This document shows, piece by piece, positions 1 to 7,858 of a stretch of 36,045 nt of DNA. The number at the start of each line of letters is the position of its first letter. Positions within the stretch are counted from its first letter, which is position 1. A model generated the notes under the pieces. It was not told the origin of the DNA. It searched no databases and worked only from the letters and a program-made list of their open reading frames with translations. The stretch comes from JBAZHE01 sp041652555 (lineage in GTDB: Bacteria; Patescibacteriota; Patescibacteriia; Patescibacteriales; WJLG01): contig JBAZHE010000012.1 of the NCBI GenBank assembly GCA_041652555.1, forward strand, positions 1 to 36,045. The letters are read 5' to 3'. The translations under genes and the position numbers were made by a program.

Positions 1-2
1 CT

Positions 3-812
3 TTATTTCAAGAATTAGTGCTTAACAAGGGATTGTATTATTATGGTTGCACTTTAAATAATAAAAAAGATATTATTTCCAATGTCATCCTTCCCGTATT
101 TAGGCAGTTAATAGATAGGAGATTCGAAAATTATCAGTCAAGATTTTTAAGAAAACATATACTAGGAAAATCTGCTCAGACAGAATTTGTCCCTTCTAAT
201 GCCACTGGTAGATTTAGTTATTTAATGGAAATCATATATAGAAAATGGGATATCGGAATTATAACAAATAAAGATTATATAATAGAAATTGATGGGGTTT
301 TAAATAGTTTTTTAATGAATAAACTCGGATATAAAGAGGGCGATAGGAGTCCGAAATTTGATAGACTATTATCTAGTTTTAAAAAATCATTTTTAATAAA
401 TGATATGCAGGGAGTCTTTCATGATGTTCATAAAATGAAAACGGAAGTATATCATAGGCTTAGTGATATTAAAACAAAGGACAAATTGGAATTTATATCT
501 AATAACTTGTTAAGCTATTTTAATTATTTTGATGAATTTGAGGCATCACAAAAAATAAAAACGATTAAGATTAGAGGAAAGAGGTATAGGAGAATAAAAT
601 ATGGTTATGAAAAATGTGTGGATAGTAACGGACTTCCTTATCTGAATGACGATGGGACTCCAATTGACTGGGTAAAAATATCAAGCGAAAAAGATTGTCA
701 TGATTGCGGAGTGAAAAGAGGCCAGTATCACGTCGAGGGTTGTGATGCTGAAATTTGTCCAAAGTGCGGAGGGCAATATATTAGTTTTGATTGCGGGTTG
801 CCAACTTATTAA
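3..812 (+). CDS. Partial hypothetical protein with C-terminal zinc-ribbon-like motif
   Basis: The reading frame is already open at the left window edge, so the true start is probably outside; the first possible in-window start is a GTG at 18. About 264 residues are visible. The body is Lys-rich and helical-looking, and holds KxxxxH inside VYHRLS near residue 146, faintly like a HEPN RNase motif (weak inference). The C-terminus carries a metal-binding pattern: CHDCG, a short spacer with GQYH and GCD, then CPKCGGQ and a last Cys four residues from the end. I know this CxxCG..H..GCD.E.CP.CGGQ pattern from many uncharacterised bacterial proteins. The function is unknown. A strong terminator hairpin follows the stop directly. 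Confidence 0.75.
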   Translation, partial: LFQELVLNKGLYYYGCTLNNKKDIISNVILPVFRQLIDRRFENYQSRFLRKHILGKSAQTEFVPSNATGRFSYLMEIIYRKWDIGIITNKDYIIEIDGVLNSFLMNKLGYKEGDRSPKFDRLLSSFKKSFLINDMQGVFHDVHKMKTEVYHRLSDIKTKDKLEFISNNLLSYFNYFDEFEASQKIKTIKIRGKRYRRIKYGYEKCVDSNGLPYLNDDGTPIDWVKISSEKDCHDCGVKRGQYHVEGCDAEICPKCGGQYISFDCGLPTY

Positions 813-842
813 AAATACCGCCCTCGACCTAGGCGGTATTTT
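812..842 (+). terminator. Rho-independent terminator after the zinc-ribbon gene
   Basis: An 11-bp perfect inverted repeat (AAAATACCGCC at 812-822 and GGCGGTATTTT at 832-842) encloses a 9-nt loop. It starts at the stop codon, and its 3' arm ends in the T run, as in bidirectional A/T-flanked terminators. Confidence 0.85.
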
Positions 843-918
843 GTATAAAAATCCTAAATTATTTTGCCCCGTATCGCTTGCATTTCTGCATTTTGACTAA
901 CAAAATAAATAGGACTAT

Positions 919-1128
919 TTATCTTCGATGTTGTATTTGGTCAACTCTATTTTCCTTTAGATAATTAATAATATCTTCTTCGGAAAAACGGAGAACGCCG
1001 TTGATCTTGTAGAAGGGGATCTTTCTTCCTTCGACAATGCGATAGGCGGTAGTTTGAGATATGTTAAATATTTGACCAAGATCCTTGATTGATAGGAGTT
1101 TTAAATTTTTTAGAGATATATCGTTCAT
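919..1128 (-). CDS. Small helix-turn-helix protein, excisionase/MerR-like (HTH_17 type)
   Basis: This is a 69-residue protein. The segment LSIKDLGQIFNISQTTAYRI followed by EGRKIPFYKINGVLRFSEED matches the winged-helix layout of excisionase-family DNA-binding proteins: a helix-turn-helix, then a basic stretch and the typical R(F)xxxDI wing before a short C-terminal helix. Such proteins bind DNA as small regulators or recombination directionality factors. No integrase is visible, so a link to a mobile element is only a possibility. It converges on the zinc-ribbon gene. An AGGAT lies just before the ATG, too close to be a standard ribosome site. The family call is fairly secure; its target is unknown. 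Confidence 0.8.
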   Translation of the reverse strand: MNDISLKNLKLLSIKDLGQIFNISQTTAYRIVEGRKIPFYKINGVLRFSEEDIINYLKENRVDQIQHRR

Positions 1129-1607
1129 ATCCTATATTTTACTATAAAATTAAATAATTTAGAATATTCTTCCTTGTGCTATTAATTTCATATTACGTCA
1201 AATGGAACACGGGAAAATGCCCCTTGTGGTGTGCCATTTGTTCCATTTACTCTTTAAATACCCGACCGACTGCCGTTATTTTACCCTAATATATATCTTC
1301 AAAAACCCTTTGAAAGTTGCTATATCTTTGGTTCTAGACAGACACGGGGAGCACACATTTTTACAAAAAATGTTCAAGTCCACGAACATAGATATGCCGA
1401 TTTTCTAGCTGCCTTAGATGCTTTTCTGTTACACTCAAATTGAATAATATACATCCACCTTAATCTTTTTTGGATACTTTCATCCCGATATCCTTTTCCC
1501 ACATTCGTCTTATGTGTTTTTTCATATGTTGCACTTCATAGTGTTAACTGTAACATGGACAAGTGCACGGGATTGTTTTTTATTTTTTAAAGAAGTAGAA
1601 TGAAGGT
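1129..1607. other. 479-base region with no convincing gene; inverted repeats
   Basis: No protein with family features is seen on either strand; the one ORF above 60 codons (1202-1408) has no ribosome site and an unconvincing composition. It holds a perfect 10-bp inverted repeat AAATGGAACA/TGTTCCATTT (1200-1209 and 1239-1248), a hairpin ACATTTTT-ACA-AAAAATGT (1355-1373) and TGTTC/GAACA (1371-1375 and 1384-1388). A weak TTGCAC-16-TAACAT promoter candidate (1529-1556) could serve the LCP gene. No tRNA fold was recognised. Confidence 0.5.
1200..1248. repeat. Perfect 10-bp inverted repeat with 29-nt centre
   Basis: AAATGGAACA at 1200-1209 is the exact reverse complement of TGTTCCATTT at 1239-1248. 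It lies in the gene-free stretch behind the small HTH gene (on that gene's upstream side). It could be an operator for that protein, the end of a lost element or a stem; the sequence does not decide. Confidence 0.45.
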
Positions 1608-2825
1608 ATGAAAAGATTTGTTTTATTTTATTTTATACCCTCTATTTTTATTACTTTAGTTCTTTGGTTGGCAATTAACGGTATTTACCAATATCAAGAT
1701 CGGGCGGAAGAACGAAAAGTGATAACGGAAGCGAAAGCGGCACAAAAAGCGCAGGATGAAGCTCTTGAAAATTTGCTTGATTCTCGTCGCACTGAAGCGG
1801 AAAAAACTGAAGAAACCGACATGTTTGGCGCTGATGGAATTGTTAAAATCCTTTTCATCGGGGTGGATAAGCGCGCCGGCCAAACTGCCGGCCATTGTGA
1901 CGCTATCCAGCTCATAACCATTGATCAAAAAAAATCTACGGTAATGATTACGGCGGTCCCGCGTGGAACTTATTCACCTTTACCGCCGGGAATGGGGGCG
2001 ACTTCTTCTGATTACTATGTTTCTAACGCTTGTGGTTTAGGGGGTTTGGATTATGGTGTTAAACAGATAGAAAAAATTCTCGGGCAAAAAGCCGATTATT
2101 TGGTAGTCGTCGGTTTTTCAGAAGTTCTAGGTATCTTGAGAAATTTAAAATTGCCAACCACTGACACTTTGCGCTGGCTTCGACACCGCCAAGGATATGC
2201 TATAGGCGAACCTCAACGAGCGCATAATCACTCCACTTTTCTAAAACAGCTCTTAACGCAATTTGTGCCAGAAAAAAATTCTCAGCTAGACAAGATTTGG
2301 CAATATTTTATTTATAAATTAGTTGAAACCGACTTATCTTTCGCCCAAACGCAGAGTTTAGTAATTTCTCTGTCGGCTATGGATTTAAAAAATCATTCAG
2401 AACGAATAGCTTTGACAATGCGTCCTGCTTATAGTGTGCAAGACATTCCTTATTCAGCGGAATATCTTGGAGAATATTTAAACAAAATGATTAACCCGAT
2501 CAAAGATCGGTTGAATCCGAAAGATTATTCAGGTGAAGAAGATGTGGATGTTGAGGCCGAACTTTTAAAGTTAGTTAGCGAAAAAAATAATGACCCAGAA
2601 TTTGTTTCTTGGGCTTTTGAGAATAATCTTTGGCAACAGTTTGAAAATAAAGAGAAAAGATTGTCGGTGCAGTATGACTTTATGAAAAGATATTCTTTAT
2701 CCATCGCCAATACCACTGACCGAGAGACGGTTGTTGCCGATTACATTTTAGAAATGAAGCATAGTGGGGAAAACGTTTGGGCGGAGAAGGGGGAGGAATT
2801 GCTAATTTCAGAAATTTTCCAATAA
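1608..2825 (+). CDS. LytR-CpsA-Psr (LCP) family protein
   Basis: 405 residues: one N-terminal membrane segment (about 5-25), a Lys/Glu-rich spacer (30-75) and an extracytoplasmic LCP domain from about residue 80. LCP proteins transfer undecaprenyl-linked glycopolymers onto cell-wall or surface acceptors. Visible landmarks are ILFIGVD, GHCDAIQLITID (usually GRSDTIM) and AVPRGTY (usually SiPRDTY), then VKQIEKILG, the DYLVVV strand and an LRHRQ segment with QRAHNHSTFL in place of the usual R..RQ. The catalytic-type Asp in HCD and the Arg in PRG remain, but several consensus positions are changed, so activity is plausible, not assured. The chosen ATG has GAAGG just before it. It fits with the glycosyltransferase loci downstream in the window. 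Confidence 0.85.
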   Translation: MKRFVLFYFIPSIFITLVLWLAINGIYQYQDRAEERKVITEAKAAQKAQDEALENLLDSRRTEAEKTEETDMFGADGIVKILFIGVDKRAGQTAGHCDAIQLITIDQKKSTVMITAVPRGTYSPLPPGMGATSSDYYVSNACGLGGLDYGVKQIEKILGQKADYLVVVGFSEVLGILRNLKLPTTDTLRWLRHRQGYAIGEPQRAHNHSTFLKQLLTQFVPEKNSQLDKIWQYFIYKLVETDLSFAQTQSLVISLSAMDLKNHSERIALTMRPAYSVQDIPYSAEYLGEYLNKMINPIKDRLNPKDYSGEEDVDVEAELLKLVSEKNNDPEFVSWAFENNLWQQFENKEKRLSVQYDFMKRYSLSIANTTDRETVVADYILEMKHSGENVWAEKGEELLISEIFQ

Positions 2826-2854
2826 AAATAACCCTTTTTTCTTTTTATTTTTTA

Positions 2855-2863
2855 TGGTATAAT
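2855..2863 (+). promoter_or_regulatory. Extended -10 promoter of the receiver/kinase operon
   Basis: TGGTATAAT (TG at 2855, TATAAT 2858-2863) follows a T-rich tract with no good -35 box. The expected RNA start near 2870 leaves a leader of about 14 nt before the ATG at 2884. Confidence 0.65.
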
Positions 2864-2883
2864 AAAATTTACCGTTTAAAAAT

Positions 2884-3267
2884 ATGACTGATAAAATTAA
2901 AGTGTTATTAGTGGAGGATGATTTAATGATTATTAAGATGTATGAGAGAAAGTTTGATATGGAAAATTTTAAACTTACTATAGCTTTAAATGGTAAGGAA
3001 GCGATGAAAATTTTAAAAAAAGATTGTCCGAATATTGTTTTGTTGGATATTATGATGCCGAAAATGAACGGTTTAGAAGTATTAAAAGAAATTAAAGCCG
3101 ATTCGCTATTAAGAGATATTCCGGTTGTTATGCTTACTAATTTGGGGGATCGTTCGGAAGACGTGGAAAAGTGTAAAGAGCTGGGAGCGGAAGATTATTG
3201 GGTAAAGGCTAATACTTCTTTGGAAGAAATATTACAAGGAATAAAAAATATTTTGTCTAAAAAATAA
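2884..3267 (+). CDS. Stand-alone response regulator receiver (CheY-like)
   Basis: 127 residues, one receiver domain and nothing else. The acidic pair is E11-D12-D13, the phospho-acceptor is D55 in LLDIMMP, the switch residue is T85 in MLTN and the conserved lysine is K108 in VKA. It would take phosphate from a histidine kinase, most likely the one encoded at 4356. With no output domain it must act through protein contact or as a phosphorelay shuttle. It is the first gene after an extended -10 promoter and lies 45 bases before the binding-protein gene, so it is probably the lead gene of the operon. The assignment is secure. Confidence 0.93.
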   Translation: MTDKIKVLLVEDDLMIIKMYERKFDMENFKLTIALNGKEAMKILKKDCPNIVLLDIMMPKMNGLEVLKEIKADSLLRDIPVVMLTNLGDRSEDVEKCKELGAEDYWVKANTSLEEILQGIKNILSKK

Positions 3268-3312
3268 CAGCATCTGTTGTAAAAATAATTTTTAAAACAG
3301 AGCTAATGAAGT

Positions 3313-4332
3313 ATGAACAAAAAAACATTGATCGGGATAATTATTGCCGTGATTATCTTAGCGGGGATTGGGGGGTATTTTCTCTATGGCGAAAAGAAAA
3401 CGCCAAAAGTATCCAAAATGTATAAGGTGGGAATTCTTAACGGTTTTGATTATATTGGCAAAAATGTTGAAGGTTTTAAAGCTGGGATGACCGAATTGGG
3501 CTATATTGAGGGCAAGAATATCGTTTATGACGTTCAAAAAACTAATCCTGATCCGGTAGAATATCAAAAGGCACTGCAAAAGTTTGCTGATGAGAAGGTG
3601 GATTTGATGTTTGCTTTTCCAACTGAAGCTTCCTTGGAGGGTAAAAAAGTTGACCAAGCAACAGGTATACCGCTTGTTTTCTCCCATGCCAATTTCGAGG
3701 GAATGAATTTAATCAATAGCATTAAGGAGCCGGGTAATAATCTAACTGGAGTGCGCTATCCCGGTCCGGATGTCGCCTTAAAGCGCTTGGAGATATTTTT
3801 GAAAATTTTGCCGAATGTTAAAACTATAGCAATACCTTATTTGGAAAGTTATCCTAATGTGCCGCCACAGATGGCGATATTGTATGAGTGGGCTCCGAAG
3901 CTGGGTGTAAGTATAATTGAAGTGCCCGTATCCAGCCCCCAAGAACTTCAGGAAAAATTAGATGCTTTACTTAAAGATAGCAAAAAAATTGACGCGATCA
4001 TGACGCTTGCCGAAGTTGTGAGTGCCACCCCTTCTTTTGTGGATGTTTTTGCAAAGTTCGGCGAGGACCATAAAATTCCGGTGGGCGGAACTTTGCTTTC
4101 AAAAGAAGACGGCTTTAACTATGAAACCTTTTTCGGAGTTGACGCTGACGCTTTTTCCGAAGGCAGGCAGGCGGCAACATTGGCTGATAAAATATTCAAG
4201 GGAACGCCGGCGGGCACGATACCAGTAGAATCTGCCGAGATGTTTTTCCGGGTCAATTACAAAAAGGCAACGGAAATGGGAATTTCGCTAAGCGAAGGTC
4301 TTCTAAGCACGGCTAATGAAATTATTCGCTAA
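3313..4332 (+). CDS. ABC-type substrate-binding protein, TrpX/COG2984-like, membrane-anchored
   Basis: 339 residues. An N-terminal hydrophobic helix (about 5-25) without a lipobox cysteine acts as an anchor. The rest is a two-lobe binding fold of the ABC_sub_bind family: YKVGILNGFDY start, GFKAGMTELGYIEGKN, KVDLMFAFPTEASL, GIPLVFSH, GNNLTGVRYPGPDVALKRLEIF, and FFGVDADAFSEGRQAATLADKI near the end. Members bind amino acids or other small ligands outside the cell for an ABC importer. No permease or ATPase gene is in the window. It sits between a receiver gene and a Cache-type kinase gene (24 bases upstream of the kinase), so I infer that it may present ligand to the kinase. The ligand is unknown. 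Confidence 0.88.
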   Translation: MNKKTLIGIIIAVIILAGIGGYFLYGEKKTPKVSKMYKVGILNGFDYIGKNVEGFKAGMTELGYIEGKNIVYDVQKTNPDPVEYQKALQKFADEKVDLMFAFPTEASLEGKKVDQATGIPLVFSHANFEGMNLINSIKEPGNNLTGVRYPGPDVALKRLEIFLKILPNVKTIAIPYLESYPNVPPQMAILYEWAPKLGVSIIEVPVSSPQELQEKLDALLKDSKKIDAIMTLAEVVSATPSFVDVFAKFGEDHKIPVGGTLLSKEDGFNYETFFGVDADAFSEGRQAATLADKIFKGTPAGTIPVESAEMFFRVNYKKATEMGISLSEGLLSTANEIIR

Positions 4333-4355
4333 ATAAAGCATTAAAAAAAGAGATT

Positions 4356-6539
4356 ATGCCTAGGGAGGCTAAAGCTAAAAAAACGACGAGGTTTAAAAGT
4401 TTGACAGTTGCTTTGTCTGCTATTTTTTTATTGCTGACTTTGGCTGTTTTGTTAATTACCAGCGGGCTGGAAACTTATTTAAGCTTTAAAATTCAGCAGA
4501 AAGCCATTGCTAGTCAGGAAGAGCTTATCGCTCAAGGGGCGGCTAATACCGTTAGGAGTTTTATTAAGGAAAAAACCAGCTTATTAGAGACAGTGGCTAA
4601 ACTCGGCTACGTAACCCCCTTATCTCAAACAGAACCTTCAATGAATAAATTATTAAGTCTTGAACCGGCTTTCCGCCAGCTGGTTTTATTAGATTCCCAA
4701 CAGCAAGAAGTATTAAGAGTTTCCCGCGTCTCAAAAACAGAATCAGACCAAGCAATGGAATTTAATAAAAGCGAGGCTTTTTCCAAGTTAAATGAGAAAG
4801 AAGTATATATCAGCCCTGTTTACATCCAAAAAGTAACAAACGAACCAATGATGGCTATCGCCGTTCCGGTAAAAAACGTTTTTGGCGACGTGGAAGGAGT
4901 GTTAGTTGCTGACGTAAAATTAAAATTCATGTGGGACTTAGTGGATCAGTTGAAAGTGGGGACGCGAGGTTTGACTTATGTGGTTGATAGACAAGGAAAC
5001 CTTATCGCTTTCGGCGACGTTAGTCGAGTTTTGAAAGAAGAAAATTTAGCGTCGCTTGAAAAAGTATCCGAATTTATTAGGGGAGATAAAATAGGCGGTA
5101 AAAGTTTGATTGCTTTTTCAAGAGGCATTTTGGGCACCAATGTCGTTTCTGATTACGCGCCGCTGGGCACGCCTGATTGGGCGGCAGTGGTTGAATTGCC
5201 GGTTACCGAGGCCTATGCGGGAGTGATTAATCAGCTCTGGCTCACTATATTAATTATCATCTTAATTATCGCTCTCGGCGCCGGCTTTGGCATTTACCTT
5301 TCCAGAATAATTACCAAGCCGATAATCACTTTAAGAAACGCCGCCGAAGAGATAAGCCGTGGAAAATTAGAGACGAAAGTAGAAATAAAATCTCGAGATG
5401 AGATCGGAGAATTGGCTGAAAGTTTTAATTTTATGACTCAGAAATTGTTGATTTCCCGTGAAAAGATTGAAGAAAAAGTAAAAGAACTTTCCGCTGAACA
5501 TGGAAAAATATTTTCTTTAGTGGAGAGCGTAAGATTGGGAGTAGTCATGGTGGATTTAAGTTTAAATGTTATTTTGGCTAATTCAGCCGCTAAAAAAATC
5601 TTGGGAAAATCCCCATTAGAAAACCTCACCTTTAAAAACTTATCCGAAAAATTAAAAGGCAATATTGATATTTCCCAGGCTTTAAGTTTTTATGTTAAGA
5701 GCGGAAAGTCTTTGAATATTCAAGAGGCGATGATTGACAGTCGGTATTTTCGCTTTTTTATGTCGCCAGTTCGAGATATAATAGATAAGATTTTTATTGG
5801 TGCCGTAGTTATTATTGAAGATATTACAGAAGAAAAAAGATTAGAGAAGATGAGAACAGAAATTGTTTCTATAACCTCACATCAATTACGTACTCCTTCT
5901 ACGATCATTAAAGGAAATTTGGAAATGCTTTTGGATGGCGATATTGGAAAAATTTCCAAAATGCAGAAAGAAGTTCTAACTGATGTTTACTTGGGAAATG
6001 AAAGAATGATTAGGCTGATTAACGATTTGATGGATGCCTCTAAAATTGAGGAAGGGAAATTTAAACTCATTACCGAATCAGCTAAGTTGGAGGATTTAAC
6101 AGCGGAAATTATTAAAGAACTCCTGCCACTGGCTGATGAGAAAAAAGTCGCTTTAATCTATGATCGGTCGACTGAGGTTTTGCCGGAAATTAAAATAAAT
6201 ATTCAGAGAGTGAAGCAAGTTTTGCAGAATTTAATAGTTAATTCCGTTCTGTATAGCGCCGTTGATGATAAAGGCCGAGTAGAAGTGACTGTCAAAAAAG
6301 AAGGGAAATTTTTAAAATTTTCTGTTAAAGATAATGGCATCGGAATTCCTAAAGACGAGCAAGACAAGCTTTTTGAGAGATTTTTCCGCGGCTCCAATGT
6401 TACCAAATTAGATCCGGGTGGTGGTAGCGGACTGGGGCTTTATATTGCCAGAGCAGTGATTGAACAGGGTGGGGGAAAAATTACTTTTGTTTCCCAAGAA
6501 AACAAGGGGACGACTTTTAACGCTACTTTTCCTTATTAA
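4356..6539 (+). CDS. Sensor histidine kinase (Cache-like sensor, HAMP, PAS, HisKA, HATPase)
   Basis: 727 residues. Order: membrane helix (about 20-45); extracytoplasmic sensor of about 240 residues with double-Cache traits (VYISPVYIQ, MMAIAVPVKN, GVLVADVKL, TYVVDRQGNLIAF); membrane helix (about 290-313); HAMP (315-365) with KPIITLRNAAEEISRGKLE and DEIGELAESFN; short coiled coil; PAS (about 385-490); HisKA with phospho-acceptor H509 in SHQLRTP; HATPase with N-box QNLIVNSVLYS, DNGIGIP and GGGSGLGLYIA. It should autophosphorylate H509 and pass phosphate to the adjacent receivers. Gaps to its neighbours are 23 and 18 bases, so it is co-transcribed. The N-box ends VLYS rather than the usual (A/H)KYT. 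The signal is unknown; the binding protein next door is a candidate ligand source. Confidence 0.92.
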   Translation: MPREAKAKKTTRFKSLTVALSAIFLLLTLAVLLITSGLETYLSFKIQQKAIASQEELIAQGAANTVRSFIKEKTSLLETVAKLGYVTPLSQTEPSMNKLLSLEPAFRQLVLLDSQQQEVLRVSRVSKTESDQAMEFNKSEAFSKLNEKEVYISPVYIQKVTNEPMMAIAVPVKNVFGDVEGVLVADVKLKFMWDLVDQLKVGTRGLTYVVDRQGNLIAFGDVSRVLKEENLASLEKVSEFIRGDKIGGKSLIAFSRGILGTNVVSDYAPLGTPDWAAVVELPVTEAYAGVINQLWLTILIIILIIALGAGFGIYLSRIITKPIITLRNAAEEISRGKLETKVEIKSRDEIGELAESFNFMTQKLLISREKIEEKVKELSAEHGKIFSLVESVRLGVVMVDLSLNVILANSAAKKILGKSPLENLTFKNLSEKLKGNIDISQALSFYVKSGKSLNIQEAMIDSRYFRFFMSPVRDIIDKIFIGAVVIIEDITEEKRLEKMRTEIVSITSHQLRTPSTIIKGNLEMLLDGDIGKISKMQKEVLTDVYLGNERMIRLINDLMDASKIEEGKFKLITESAKLEDLTAEIIKELLPLADEKKVALIYDRSTEVLPEIKINIQRVKQVLQNLIVNSVLYSAVDDKGRVEVTVKKEGKFLKFSVKDNGIGIPKDEQDKLFERFFRGSNVTKLDPGGGSGLGLYIARAVIEQGGGKITFVSQENKGTTFNATFPY

Positions 6540-6557
6540 ATAATTTTTTAAAAAAAT

Positions 6558-6932
6558 ATGGCGGAATCGCTTAAAAAAATTCTTATCGTTGAGGATGAAA
6601 AATTAATAATCAAACCCTTGGAATTAAAGCTGAAATTATCAGGCTTTGAAACGGGCGTTGCTTACAATGGCGAAGAAGCTTTAGAAATTTTAAAAAACGA
6701 AAAGTTTGATTTAGTTTTATTGGACTTAATGATGCCGAGAGTTGACGGTTTTGCTGTTTTAATCGAGCTTAAAAAGAGAGGGGATGAAACACCGGTTATT
6801 GTTGCTTCCAATTTAAATCAGATGGATGATATTTCTCGAGCCTTGGAGCTGGGAGTTAATAGCTATTATGTTAAATCAAACACCAGTTTAAGTGAAATAG
6901 TTGAAAATATAAGAAAAGCCCTTAACGTTTAA
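6558..6932 (+). CDS. Stand-alone response regulator receiver (CheY-like)
   Basis: 124 residues, a single receiver domain. E12-D13 form the acidic pair, D56 in LLDLMMP takes the phosphate, S84 in VASN stands where Thr/Ser switches lie and K106 in YVKS is the conserved lysine. It follows the kinase gene by 18 bases and precedes rubrerythrin by 23, so one transcript is likely. It resembles the receiver at 2884, and the pair may compete for, or relay, phosphate from the same kinase. There is no DNA-binding output domain. Confidence 0.92.
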   Translation: MAESLKKILIVEDEKLIIKPLELKLKLSGFETGVAYNGEEALEILKNEKFDLVLLDLMMPRVDGFAVLIELKKRGDETPVIVASNLNQMDDISRALELGVNSYYVKSNTSLSEIVENIRKALNV

Positions 6933-6955
6933 TAGGAAATTAATTAAAAAATATT

Positions 6956-7513
6956 ATGAAAGAAACCCAAGCCAATCTTTTAAAAGCGATTGCCGGAGAG
7001 TCTATGGCGCGCAATAAATACGATTATTACGCGGATATTGCAACCAAAGAGGGTCATATTTGGATTGCGGAGGTTTTTAAAGAGACCGCCAATAATGAGC
7101 GCGCGCACGCCAAGGAAGAATTAGAGCAGATTTGCGGCCAAGCAGAAATGACTAATACTTATAGTATTAACGCTCTCTCTGACACTTTAACTAATTTGCG
7201 TCACGCCGCCCGAGGTGAAGAATATGAATACACGATAATGTACCCGGAATTCAAAAAGAAAGCAGAGGAAGAAGGAGATGAACGTGCCACCGAGCTTTTC
7301 CAGGAAATTTCCGAAGTGGAAGAAAAACACTTTGAACGCTTTACAAAGTTAGCCGATACTTTGGAAGCCGGCAATCTTTATAAGAGTGAAGAAGAAGTAG
7401 AATGGAAATGCTTAAATTGCGGATATATCCACAGAGGGACGGAGGCGCCGGAAAAATGTCCGGTGTGTAAAAAACCACGTAGCTGGTATATGCGTTTAAA
7501 TTTCGTAAGGTAA
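6956..7513 (+). CDS. Rubrerythrin
   Basis: 185 residues, close to the normal family length. A ferritin-like di-iron domain (1-140) shows the paired helix motifs GESMARNKY, ETANNERAHA, RGEEYEYT and SEVEEKHFERF that supply the Glu/His iron ligands. A C-terminal rubredoxin-like domain (about 147-185) has CLNC and CPVC holding one iron. Rubrerythrins reduce hydrogen peroxide in the cytoplasm with electrons from rubredoxin or NAD(P)H systems, and protect anaerobes from oxygen. Its place at the end of the two-component operon (23 bases after the receiver) suggests that the sensor responds to oxidative or redox stress; that link is inference from position. Confidence 0.95.
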   Translation: MKETQANLLKAIAGESMARNKYDYYADIATKEGHIWIAEVFKETANNERAHAKEELEQICGQAEMTNTYSINALSDTLTNLRHAARGEEYEYTIMYPEFKKKAEEEGDERATELFQEISEVEEKHFERFTKLADTLEAGNLYKSEEEVEWKCLNCGYIHRGTEAPEKCPVCKKPRSWYMRLNFVR

Positions 7514-7540
7514 GCCAAAAATAAACTAAGTCTAGACCTC

Positions 7541-7568
7541 TTGCCAAATTTTTTTGGCACGATATAAT
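7541..7568 (+). promoter_or_regulatory. Promoter of the acidic mini-gene, overlapped by an inverted repeat
   Basis: TTGCCA (7541-7546), a 16-bp spacer, and a perfect TATAAT (7563-7568). A 7-bp inverted repeat TGCCAAA-TTTT-TTTGGCA (7542-7559) covers the -35 box and most of the spacer, where a repressor would bind; it might also be a weak terminator of the upstream operon. Confidence 0.7.
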
Positions 7569-7591
7569 ATTAAGGTTAAAATTAAATTAAA

Positions 7592-7610
7592 CAGTCTTAT
7601 TTTAAGACTG
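7592..7610 (+). ncRNA. Leader hairpin upstream of the acidic mini-gene
   Basis: A perfect 8-bp stem CAGTCTTA-TTT-TAAGACTG lies in the expected 5' leader, ending 14 bases before the ATG at 7625. It could stabilise the mRNA or control translation. Only the structure is seen. Confidence 0.4.
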
Positions 7611-7624
7611 GCGCAAAAAGATCT

Positions 7625-7780
7625 ATGACAATCGATCCAAACAATAATGTTTGCGATGAGGAAGATGAAGATTTAGAGGATGATGAAGATGATGAAGAAG
7701 ATGGGGAGGAAGATTCTGAAAGTGAAATCAGTGATGACATGGAAGGCTACGGGGACGAATCGTCCAACGAAGAAGTTTAA
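7625..7780 (+). CDS. 51-residue extremely acidic mini-protein, unknown function
   Basis: The ORF runs from ATG 7625 to TAA 7778-7780 and encodes 51 residues. By my count 28 are Asp or Glu and there is no Lys, Arg or His. The middle (residues 11-30) is almost entirely D/E with two interruptions; the C-terminus is Ser/Gly/Asn-containing. It must be unfolded and strongly negative, so roles such as binding metal, a basic protein or ribosomal components, or nucleic-acid mimicry are possible, but none is shown. It has its own good promoter, a leader hairpin and a 16-bp terminator immediately after the stop, so it is very likely a real monocistronic gene. There is no clear Shine-Dalgarno. Confidence 0.72.
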   Translation: MTIDPNNNVCDEEDEDLEDDEDDEEDGEEDSESEISDDMEGYGDESSNEEV

Positions 7781-7781
7781 T

Positions 7782-7819
7782 AAAAAATCGCTTTATCTTT
7801 ATTGATAAAGCGATTTTTT
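7782..7819 (+). terminator. Strong terminator after the acidic mini-gene
   Basis: A 16-bp perfect stem (AAAAAATCGCTTTATC at 7782-7797 with its complement at 7804-7819), loop TTTATT, ending in six T. Its A/T symmetry would let it work in both directions. Confidence 0.9.
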
Positions 7820-7841
7820 AATGGTATGATTGAGGTATAAT
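7814..7841 (+). promoter_or_regulatory. Promoter candidate of the YdjM-like gene
   Basis: Perfect TATAAT at 7836-7841 after GAGG; the only -35 candidate is the T run at 7814-7819, 16 bp upstream and shared with the terminator tail. The expected leader is only about 10 nt. Confidence 0.5.
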
Positions 7842-7858
7842 TTTTTTAAAGCAATATT

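Noticed and set aside
1202..1408. 68-codon ORF on the plus strand in the gene-free stretch
   Set aside because: No ribosome site, no family features, and it starts within an inverted repeat; treated as chance.
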